Shown here: positions 14,450 to 23,447 of the stretch, one piece after another
How positions within the stretch are numbered: the stretch's first letter is position 1
How the letters are laid out: the number at the start of each line of letters is the position of its first letter
Origin: Sambucus nigra
Taxonomy: Eukaryota; Streptophyta; Magnoliopsida; Dipsacales; Adoxaceae
DNA length: 64,000 nucleotides
Direction: 5' to 3'
Assembly: GCA_949130495.1 (NCBI GenBank)
Contig: OX422211.1
Coordinates: forward strand, 536,531,372 to 536,595,371
Made by a program: the position numbers and the translations under genes
The notes under the pieces: model-generated
Told to the model about the DNA's origin: nothing
Databases searched by the model: none
Seen by the model: only the letters and a program-made list of their open reading frames with translations

Positions 14450-16837
14450 GTGGAATCTACAGAAATTGTTATCCTGGACGACGAGCATCCTGAACGAATA
14501 ACTCAGATAGGGTCGTCGTTGGATTTTTCAATAAAACAGGAGTTGATAACTTTCTTGAGAAACAGGAAGAATACTTTTGCTTGGAGTCATGAAGACATGT
14601 CAGGAATAGATCCAAACTTCCTATGTCATGAACTCAATGTGAATAAGGAGATCAAGCCTGTGAAGCAAAGAAGAAGAGTGTTTAGTCCCGAGAAGAACCA
14701 GGCCATACAAGAGGAGGTCGATAAACTCCAGAAAGCCCAATTCATTGAAGACGTGAAATATCCAGATTGGTTGGCGAATGTGGTGATGGTAAAGAAGAAG
14801 AACAACAAATGGAGAATGTGTGTTGATTTTACTGATCTCAACAAGGCATGTCCAAAAGATCATTTTCCATTGCCCAGAATTGATCAACTAGTGGATGCTA
14901 CTTCGGGACACGAGCTACTCAGCTTCATGGATGATTATTCTGGCTACAACCAAATCAAAATGAAACCTGAAGACAGGGAAAGTACTTCTTTTATTACCCC
15001 AAGGGGAACTTATTGTTATAATGTTATGCCTTTTGGTTTAAAAAATGCAGGTGCAACATATCAGCGGTTGATGAACAAGGTATTCACCGAACAAATCAGC
15101 CGCAATATGGAGGTCTATGTCGACGACATGCTCACCAAAAGCAAGAGAGCTGCAGATCATTTGGTTGACTTGAGTCAAACTTTTGATCAACTGGATAAAT
15201 ACCAGATGAAGCTTAACCCGACGAAATGTACCTTTGGAGTACGAGAAGGAATGTTCCTCGGATACATCGTCAACCAACGAGGTATTGAGGCAAATCCAGA
15301 AAAGATCAAAGATCTTTTAGGGATGCGATCCCCGACGACGAAGAAAGAAGTGCAAAGTCTTACCGGACGAGTTGCAGCACTCAACAGATTTGTATCCCGA
15401 GCAACTGATAAATGCCTCCCATTCTTCAAAACACTACGAAAAAGTTTTGAGTGGACTGATGAATGTGAGAAAGCCTTTCAAGATCTGAAGAAGTATTTGG
15501 GAGCCCCACCATTGTTGTCTAGGCCAATAACTGGAGAGAAGCTGTACTTGTATTTGGCAGTATCAGAAAATGCAGTTAGCTCGACATTGATCAGATTGGA
15601 GAATGGAGTCCAGAAGCCAATTTATTACACAAGCAAGGCCTTCCGAGGTGTGGAAATCAGATACCCAAAGCTGGAAAAATTGGCACTGGCATTAATTGAA
15701 GCAAGTAGAAGAATGAGACCATACTTCCAGGCCCATACCATCATTGTGTATACCGACATGCCGTTAAGACAAGCCCTTCACAAGCCAGAAAAATCAGGAA
15801 GATTGATGTACTGGGCAATAGAGCTCGGTGAATATGATATTGTGTATGAACCCAGATCATCGTTGAAAGGGCAAGCCGTGGAAGATTTTATAGCAGAGTT
15901 CACATACCCTGATACCCCCGAGGAGCAAAAGATGCTTGCTGACCTACCTGTGGACGATACAGGATCGACAGACACAGATCCAAACCAACCAAGGTTGGTA
16001 AAAGGACTTGTGGATGTAGAAAAATCATCATATTCAAACCCCGACCAACTCCGGTTGGTAGAGGGGCGCGAACAAATGACCGACGAGGAACGAAGGATAC
16101 CCGGGGATGATGAAAGAAAACAGATGATATTTCACCGAGGAACTCTAACAGATAAGAAATTTGAAGACGAGTTACATACATGGAGATTATATGTAGATGG
16201 ATCATCTTGCACGGCTGGTTGTGGAGCAGGGATTGCTTTAAATTCTCCAGATGATATTGACATGGAGTACGCCTTGAGATTCCAATTCAAAGCTTCCAAT
16301 AATGAGGCTGAATATGAGGCTATGATAGCAGGTTTTCATTTGGCGAAAGTTATGGAGGCACGTCAACTAATTGTTTTCAGTGATTCTCAGTTAATTGTGA
16401 ATCAAATGATGGGAATATATGTAGTGAAGGGAGAGTTAATGGTGAAGTACCATGCAAAAGTGATGGAGTTATTGAAAGAATTTGATGCTATTCAATTGGT
16501 GAGGATACCGAGAATGGAGAATGCTAGAGCAGACGCATTGGCCCGACTAGCGTCAGCTACGCGCACCGAGCTGCGAAGAACAATACCAATTGAAGTACTA
16601 GAAAGTCGGAGCATAGAAGACGATCTGACGGTGAAGATTATTACCCTTGATTTAGGACCATCTTGGATGGATCCTATCAGAGCATTCATTGAAGAAGGAG
16701 TACTACCGGAGGACAAACTAGCTGCCAAGAAATTGAAGTATAAAGTTGCTCGGTATGTGTTAACTAATGGTGTTTTGTATAGACGAGGAATTATGGCAGG
16801 TTTGCAGAGATGTGTGCATCCATCAGAAGTCAAATAA
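14450..16837 (+). pseudogene. Reverse transcriptase and dual RNase H region of element B
   Basis: Reverse transcriptase runs from about 14580 to 15300. It has the FTDLNKACPKDHFPLPRID and MPFGLKNAGATYQRLM blocks and the catalytic YVDD at 15116-15127. The first, original RNase H (about 15540-15890; YTSKAFRGVEIRYPKLEK and IVYTDMPLRQAL) is followed by a linker carrying two copies of an N/DQxRLV-G phrase. A second, archaeal-like RNase H (about 16174-16560) then has VDGSS, NEAEYEAMIAG and FSDSQLIVNQ, with the expected acidic residues present. The duplicated RNase H defines Tat-lineage elements. The region is open for 795 codons and ends at TAA 16835-16837, directly before integrase in the same frame. 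Confidence 0.93.
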
Positions 16838-17884
16838 TTGATTGAAGAAATCCATGAAGGACCTTGTGGAGCTCATGTAGCAGGTCGGACTCTACTGCAA
16901 AGGGTGATGACACAGGGATACTACTGGTCGACGATGAGAGCTGATTGTATAGCCTATGCTAAGAAGTGTGACAAGTGCCAACGTTTTTCTTCCATCCGAA
17001 GAACTCCACAGGCATTGTTGACACCCATAACATCACCTTGGCCATTTGCCATGTGGGGGATTGATCTGGTTGGACCACTGCCGACGACCCGAGGAAGGTT
17101 CAAGTATCTCGTCGTGGCAGTAGACTATTTTACTAAGTGGGTGGAAGCTGAACCACTAATTGATATGACGTACGAGAAGGTGTATCAGTTCATATGGAAG
17201 AATATCATTTGTCGGTATGGTCTCCCCCACGCTTTCATCACAGACCATGGAACGCAATTTGATAATGAAGAATTTGCTGCCTATTGTCATCAGTCAAACG
17301 TCTTGAAGTTTCATTCAGCACCAGGCCATCCCCAAAGCAATGGGCAGACTGAAGTGACGAACAGAACATTACTAAATGGGTTGAAGAAGAGGTTAAGTGA
17401 GGCTAAAGCGAATTGGATTAATGAGCTACAGTCAGTTTTGTGGGCTTACCGAACAACTCCCCGAGCAGCAACAGGAGAATCACCATATATGCTAGCATTT
17501 GGAAGTGAGGCTGTGATACCTGCCGAGTTGGGCCTACCAACACATAGGGTGTTAAATTTCAATTCTCCGATCAGTGATCTGATGAGAAGGATGGATTTGG
17601 ATATGCTCGAGGAAGTCAGAGAAGAGGCAGCCATTAGGAATGCTGCTTATCAACAACGAACAGCTCTGTTTTACAATAAAAGGGTAAAGAAATGTGATTT
17701 AAAAGAAGGGGATTATGTGCTAAAGAAGGTCATTCAGAAGCAGAATAAACTGGAAGCAAACTGGCATGGACCTTACCGAGTTACAGAAGTTGTTCGACCA
17801 GGAACTTACAGAATAGCAACTCTAGAAGGAGAGGAATTTAAAAATGCATGGAATGCTGAACACCTGCGCAAGTATTATCAATGA
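16838..17884 (+). pseudogene. Integrase region of element B
   Basis: Integrase follows without a gap or frameshift after TAA 16835. The N-terminal HHCC zinc module is seen as HEGPCGAHVAGR...CDKCQ (about 16850-16980). The DDE core has Asp in WGIDLVGPLP (about 17056), Asp in FITDHGTQFDN (about 17240) and Glu in SNGQTEVTNRTLL (about 17350). The C-terminal GPY/F-type module is NWHGPYRV (about 17760). All three catalytic acids are present, so only the upstream stop separates a well-preserved integrase from the polyprotein. It ends at TGA 17882-17884. Confidence 0.93.
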
Positions 17885-18000
17885 TGTCAAATGTAAAGCA
17901 TTTCTTTCATTATGAATAAAACGAAGATGTTTCACCATTTTTCTTTCTGGATGAAAGTTTTTCGGGGAATACTAGTGTAATACACTACACAACAAAATTG

Positions 18001-18257
18001 CTCTAAGGAGCCAACCTCCTTTGGTTAGGAGGACAGCTCTACGGAGCAAAAGTGCTCTAAGGAGCCAACCTCCTTTGGTTAGGAGGACAGCTCTACGGAG
18101 CAAAAGTGCTCTAAGGAGCCAACCTCCTTTGGTTAGGAGGACAGCTCTATGGAGCAAAAGTGCTCTAAGGAGCCAACCTCCTTTGGTTAGGAGGACAGCT
18201 CTATGGAGCAAAAAGTGCTATAAGTAGCCAACCTCCTTTGGTTAGGAGGACATGCTC
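18001..18257 (+). repeat. 54-bp tandem repeat array in element B
   Basis: Nearly five copies with period 54 (starts at 18001, 18055, 18109, 18163 and 18218). Each unit contains an imperfect hairpin, CCAACCTCCTTTGGTTAGG, and a second one of the form GCTC.A.GGAGC. Copies 1-4 are almost identical, so the array has been homogenised recently. A minus-strand open frame over it is only a by-product of the 54-bp (18-codon) period. Confidence 0.95.
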
Positions 18258-18925
18258 TAAGGAGCCAAAAAATGCTCTAAGGAGCCAAAAGCTTTAAGGA
18301 GCCAGAAAGTGTACACCAGCATGATCAACTACGGTTGGTAAGATAAAAATATACTCTCATATTACAACTTATGTTGGTCGGGAGGTAATATTATTACAAT
18401 GAGTTCTTTGAAGAACAAAATGTTTAAAAAATACACCAAGTATAGTTGGTCGGGGATAAAAACCCAATAACTGTAGTTGGTCGGCGAGGACAAATTATTG
18501 ATCTTAGTTGGTCGGACGCAATTTTATAAATAAACCAAGTATAGCTGGTCGGGAATAAAAACCCATCAGCTGTATAAATAAACCAAGTATAGCTGGTCGG
18601 GAATAAAAACCCATCAGCTATAATTGGTCGACAAACATTATTCACCCACCTTGGTTGGTTGGAAACAGTTTGAACATTTTTACTCATTACTTTATTATTA
18701 AGTGATCGAGAAACATTACTAATACTTGTAACTTTTTATTAAGTTGCTTATTGAACAATAATATTGTTATCTTTTTAACAGATACATAGATACATATGTA
18801 CAAATATAAATGTGCTTGATAAACACAAGACTAACAAAATTGGCAAACAGAAAATGAAAATCTTTTCATTAATCTAGAATAAATTACAAATTACAAGAAG
18901 GTACTAAATTGTTACATGGATATTA
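18258..18925 (+). repeat. Second minisatellite zone with TTGGTCGGG units, then AT-rich spacer
   Basis: From about 18300 to 18665 there are repeated, less regular units built on (A/C)CCAAGTATAG(T/C)TGGTCGGG and AATAAAAACCCA. A 48-bp stretch is duplicated exactly or nearly so at about 18532 and 18580. The units share the CCAAC...GTTGG core with the 54-bp array. From 18665 to 18925 the sequence is AT-rich and presumably holds the 3' end of the antisense gene. TTTATT (AATAAA on the minus strand) occurs near 18692. Confidence 0.8.
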
Positions 18926-21900
18926 CTATTCTATTGGTTTTTTGCCCTGTGCTTTAGAAACAGGTTCCTCGCCGGCAGGAGGGTCTTCTAGGCAAAGGGG
19001 AGAATTGATGAAATTAACATCTCTGAGCATTCTGACGTTCATAACAGAAGGTGTATCCAAAAGATGCTCAGGACGAGATAATTCAGCTTGGGAGTGAAGG
19101 CTATAATCACCAAGATATTTTGAAATTAGACTGCGAGGAATGGAACGAGCTGGAATCCATGCCATATCCAATTTGAAAGGTGGTACAGGCAGGTCTAATA
19201 ATGATGGAGCATGATAGTCCCATAAAAAATGCCCTTGCTCCAACTTTGATACACCCAATGCATTTAACCATCCTTGCTTGTAACCTTCATTATTAGCATG
19301 TTCAATGCGAGCATCCAGATGAACGAGAGCTTCATTGTATCCTGCCATCCAGAATTCTCTTGGCTGTTTATGGAATTGGAAGGTTAATCTATCCAATTGT
19401 TCATGAAGGCTTTTGGCAAAGAGATCTTTGTTATGCAAGGCAGATTTCGTTGATGCCAGCTGATCTTCCAGAGACAGATTTTTATTGGACATTTCAGTCA
19501 GAGCACGGTCTTTTACTTTCAACTGGAATGCTTGAGTTTCCAGAGTAGACTGAGTGCGAGCCTCTTCAACATTTTGGCTGACTCTTCCTCGCCCCCGAGA
19601 ACCTCTTCCTCTTCCCCGAGCAGTTCCAGAAATGGCAGATCTTCTTAAGTCCTCCAGCTCTTGCCTCAGTTTGGCATTTTCGACCTCTAAGAACGAGAAG
19701 CCTTCATCAGTAACTGGTATTAATGCAGTAGAAGATGAAGCAGCAGATTCATATTGAGCTAATTTCTTCTGCAAATTATTATTTTCTTGCTCCAGGATCT
19801 CGGCGATTTGTCTACAGGCTTCAATTTCACCTTTTAGGGTCCTCTCCCTGACGTCATACCCAGCAATGATCTTCTTGTGGCCTGTTTCTGAAGAGAGCTG
19901 CTGGTATCTATTTTCATAATCTTTATGTAACGAAGCCATTGATTCGTTGTGTTGATTTTGAAGATCCTCTAAGGAACCATGAAGCTCTTCAATCAACTCA
20001 TAGTAAGCGACATTGTTGGCCACTGCTCGGTCGAGTAAAGCTTTCAAGTACTGATAAGCTTCAATAGCCTGCTCTGAAGCACCGTGACCAAGGATATCAG
20101 CAATTTCCGATGTACTAAGATCTGTATGACCAGCCTTATAGTATTGATGACATTGCTGCATCAGCCCGGTATCATGAGAAGAGATCAATTCCATTCTAGC
20201 AACAAACTAATGACAAGAAAAAGACAACAATCAACAAAAACAAGTTATCAACAGCAGAGATAAGCAAAGATATATTTTATTAGATCATCAAAAAGTTACA
20301 TCGTTCGATTACAAGGAAATACAGAAATGCTACCGAACAACTTCACACCTTTACCTTGTCTCCCAAGACTTTCTCGGGAGGCTGGGACGAGGAGCTCGGT
20401 TGCTCGGTGGTAACTACAGCTTGATCGGTAGGAATCTTCTCGGGAGGAGGAGGCATGGAGGAAACGTCCTCGGTGGCAGAGGGTTGAGAGGCAGAAACTT
20501 GATCGCCCATAGCCATGGAAGACTCATCTGAAGTAGGTTCATCTTCTTCTTCTTCCACAATTGGTGGAGGAGGACCAGGGAGATGCCGTTGGAATAGCTC
20601 AGAATCGTCTTGGACTTTTAGCTCTTGCAGAGCAGCTACCCAACCATCATGGAAGTATTTCAACTCCCCATATTGGACTTGGGACGTCATTGCAGCTATC
20701 CCTCTCTCCCATCCTTTCTCCCAACCAACGCTGAAATGTTTCTTGATTGCAACTTTTCTCCTCGACTTCTCCGAGGAGAGCTTCACCTCCAGTTCCTCTT
20801 TCTTAACCTTAATATCTCGCAGAGTAGATAATTCTTCTTCTGCCTTCTTCAATTTATCATCAGATTCCTGATGTTTAACCTCCAAATCTTTAATTTTCTC
20901 CTCCAAATTCTTGGAGGTTTCAGCCATCTTCATCTTATCAGCCTCAGCCACAGCCAACTTTTTCTCCCAAACAGTTTTCTCCTCGATGTACTGTTGGCGA
21001 GATTCCTTCACAGATTGGGTTAAACCCAACAAAGCATCGTCAACATCGGACGAGGAAGTGGAAGCTTTAATAACTTGATCTTTCTTCACGATGGTATTGA
21101 AGCAGTTCACCAGCTGAAAGATAAGAAAAACAATAGAGTCAACACAAATACAAGAATTCAAGAAAAAGAAAGAAAGACCAAAGGTATGAGAAATTTACTG
21201 AAGAAAGATGGCGAGCAGCTAGGGATGTCAGTGTATCCCTAGGAATTTTTTCATCAACCCCGAGAACCTCGGGTATAACTGAGCTCATTGAAGAACTCGG
21301 AAGAATGATTTTTGAGACACTACTACCACCAGCGGGTAGAGAAGATGTAGTTCCAGCAAGATTAACTGAGGATGATTTCCTAAATCTCTTCAAAGGACGG
21401 TCAGCAGCATCAACCAAGGAAGAAGTCTTGGTCGGAGAGATGGCAATTACATCAGCAGGAACATCTTTCTTGCTCGGGGCCACTGGGGGCTTCTCGGCAA
21501 CTTTGGAGGAACCAGCATCTACTTTTTTAGTCCCCTCTGGGACATCAATTTTGCCTTTCTGGGCTCCAACAGCAGAAGAAGTGTCACCAAATAGAGCAGG
21601 AGGAGCTCTTTTCTTGTCCATTCTCTGAGATATGGGGATATGAGAATCTGAAGATGAACTTTCTGGTGTTGAAGCTGGTTCAACAGGGCGAGCAGTATAA
21701 GAGGTTGTGTAACTCTTATACTGTAGTAAATATGAAGCAGATCTAATATGCTCGTCAGCAATGGTCTTATGCAAATTCCAGATAAGTTTCAAATGCTTGA
21801 TATTCACTTCTGACTCTTTTGGAGTTTTTCTTTTGCTATCAACTGCAAATAAATACATAATGGAATATCAGTCATACATTTTGTCAAACATGATGAAAGC

Positions 21901-22440
21901 ATTATTTCATAAGTAAAATAAAATGAAAAATAAACCTATCCCATTGCCGTATGGGGGGCATCTGGGACCGTTGTATACTTCATTCCCAGATAAAGGCGCA
22001 TGTTGCCAATTTTTTATGACCAACCCATGCTCAAAATAATCCCTATTTGAGTCAGGGAGATTAACTACAAGAGCCCTATTCAAATACCTAGTTTTTAAAT
22101 AATAAATATTATCTAGAACAGCCCATTTATAACAAAACATAATTTCAGGGATCCCAATACGAGTCCCATGAGTTAGATTTAACTTGTGCACCCCGTTTAT
22201 TATTCTCCATGAATTGGGGGCTATTTTTGCAGGAACAAGATCAAAATATTGACAAAACTCAAGACATAATGGGTTTGGTGGAAAAGAAAAACCGCATTCA
22301 GCAACAAAAATACTGGGGAACCAATGTCCCTCAGCCAATCGAAAGTAATCTAAAGGCTCATAAAGAACCTCTAGAGTTACCCACGAAGGAATGGAAAAAT
22401 CAGAACGGAATTTCTCAACAGACTCCACAATATAAACCAT
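18926..22440 (-). CDS. Antisense spliced accessory gene of element B (Transposase_28-like N-terminus, coiled coils)
   Basis: Lies opposite to gag-pol between pol and the 3' LTR. Predicted exons on the minus strand are 22440-21936, 21842-21199, 21113-20355 and 20206-18926. All three introns (93, 85 and 148 bp) have GT-AG ends and every join keeps the frame, giving 1062 residues from ATG 22440 to TAG 18926. Residues about 30-165 resemble Pfam PF04195 (putative gypsy type transposon domain): GHWFPSIFVAECGFSFPP and APNSWRIINGV. Exon 2 is Ser/Pro-rich with basic KRKTPK and PLKRFRKS patches that could be nuclear signals. Exon 3 has a long coiled coil (about residues 424-505) and a Pro/Glu-rich tail. 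Exon 4 has further coiled coil and an RGRGRGSRGRGR patch near residue 835. The start is the first ATG downstream of the predicted TATA box. Alternatively it is two genes, 22440-20343 (639 residues, three exons) and 20194-18926 (422 residues), since exon 4 has its own ATG and an AATAAA lies in the last intron. Function is unknown. Confidence 0.75.
20276..20281 (-). terminator. Possible polyadenylation signal within the last antisense intron
   Basis: AATAAA on the minus strand, about 65 bp after the TGA at 20343-20345 that would be used if the last intron were retained. It supports a short 639-residue product as an alternative to the four-exon form. Confidence 0.35.
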
Positions 22441-22604
22441 ATTGAATAAAAGAGATACAGAAGAAAGAAAGAAGATCTTACAGAAAGAAAGAAGATGTGT
22501 TGACAACGAACGGAAACAAGGATGAACGCACAAGAGAAGAAGAGAAGAGAAAGCTTGAATGCAGAGAATGAAAAACGTAGACGACGGTATGGTTACCAAA
22601 GAAG

Positions 22605-22612
22605 TTTAAATA
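22605..22612 (-). promoter_or_regulatory. TATA-like box for the antisense gene
   Basis: On the minus strand the sequence reads AGTATTTAAACTTC. A start about 30 bp downstream (near 22575) would give a 5' UTR of about 135 bases in which ATG 22440 is the first ATG. The antisense gene therefore seems to have its own promoter inside the element rather than relying on the LTR. Confidence 0.5.
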
Positions 22613-22841
22613 CTTTGCATTGGGAAGCGGCGAAAGAAATGATTATCAAAAAGAAACTACTAAACTTCCGGCGGCTAAAAGGACAAAATTTGCACGAATA
22701 TCAAAGCGCTTTATCAAAAAGGCAGAAACTGCGAAATAAGAAGGAAATTTGAATACAATGTTCCTGAAACCCGGGAAGTACATTTAATATTGCCATATAC
22801 CGAGAAAGAATGTTCCATACTCTTCAAAGTTCAAAATATGA

Positions 22842-22856
22842 AACATTGGGGGCTTC
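22842..22856 (+). promoter_or_regulatory. Polypurine tract region of element B
   Basis: ACATTGGGGGCTTC directly abuts the 3' LTR start. ATTGGGGGC-type tracts at this position are usual for Tat-like elements and prime plus-strand DNA synthesis. Confidence 0.75.
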
Positions 22857-23447
22857 TGTTGATACCAAAATTAATGTGCTGATGTGGACGAATAAGATGA
22901 AGACACGTGTCAATCTACATGGCACAATAGCAACGAGGAAGATCATTTCCCGACCAACCGTGCTTCTTTCCGAACAACGAGAATACACCGAGAAACTCTA
23001 TCACACCGAGGAACTCTATCATACCGAGGAACTCTATCATCCCGAGATACTCTAAGTACTCCGAGGAACTCTTGATCAACAAGCAACTAAGGCGGTCCGA
23101 ACTGCATCTCGGCCGTATCATTAATTACCAGACGGACAACTGTTCAACTATTCATTATATTCTTGACGCACACGCTGCATTAAATGTATTACCCTTTCAT
23201 ATGTATATCATTTAATGTATTGGACCTTTCATGTACAGCCTAAAGGCTATAAATACCTTGTATCATCCTCAATTCAAGGGGACGGGAATTTCTTGAGAGG
23301 ACTTGTAATCAAGAATTCCACAAACACTCAGCAATAACATAACAGTGGACGTAGGCTTTATTCCTAGCCGAACCACTTTAAAAATCTTTGTCTTATTTAT
23401 TTATCTGTGATTGAAAAATTAGAGCGATCTAGTTTTTTACATCAACA
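22857..23447 (+). repeat. 3' LTR of element B
   Basis: 591 bp, same length as the 5' LTR, two differences. TATA box at 23248-23254. It is followed at once by GCGGA and the resumed pol of element A. Confidence 0.97.

Larger units (their letters stand above)
11990..17884 (+). pseudogene. gag-pol polyprotein of element B, one frame with four in-frame stops
   Basis: From ATG 11990 to TGA 17882-17884 a single reading frame of 1965 codons runs without any frameshift. It is interrupted by four stop codons: TGA 12416-12418, TGA 14132-14134, TAA 14396-14398 and TAA 16835-16837. Order of domains: gag with zinc knuckle, aspartic protease, reverse transcriptase, RNase H, second RNase H, integrase. The next codon is in frame after every stop, and conserved family residues continue on both sides, so the stops are point changes in an otherwise conserved frame. 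The protein set would copy and integrate the element's RNA. This copy cannot make the full polyprotein without readthrough. Sub-regions are described separately. Confidence 0.93.
11336..23447 (+). mobile_element. Ty3/gypsy Tat-like retrotransposon B, full length and young
   Basis: Complete structure: 591-bp LTRs at both ends, starting TGTTGATACC and ending CATCAACA. They are followed by the primer site, a gag-pol frame, a 1-kb minisatellite zone, an antisense spliced gene, a polypurine tract and the 3' LTR. Flanks give a near-perfect 5-bp duplication, GCGAA (11331-11335) and GCGGA (23448-23452). The host sequence is the pol region of element A, which resumes directly after. The LTRs differ at two positions by eye. 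Two RNase H domains in pol are the hallmark of the plant Tat lineage. Confidence 0.95.

Noticed and set aside
17972..18227. Open frames on both strands over the 54-bp array
   Set aside because: The period is a multiple of three, so any stop-free unit gives an open frame. The array lies after the integrase stop and has hairpin rather than coding character.
18001..18257. Possible CRISPR-like or structured-RNA array
   Set aside because: The units are head-to-tail repeats without unique spacers, in a plant retrotransposon.
18909..21628. Plus-strand open frames at 18909, 19360, 19554, 20515 and 21305
   Set aside because: They are antisense shadows of the minus-strand exons, Ser-rich where the minus strand is Glu/Arg-rich, and break at exon borders.
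22441..22599. Upstream extension of the antisense gene to the start at 22599
   Set aside because: The extra N-terminal residues are hydrophobic low-complexity read from a CT-rich leader, and that start would lie upstream of the predicted transcription start.
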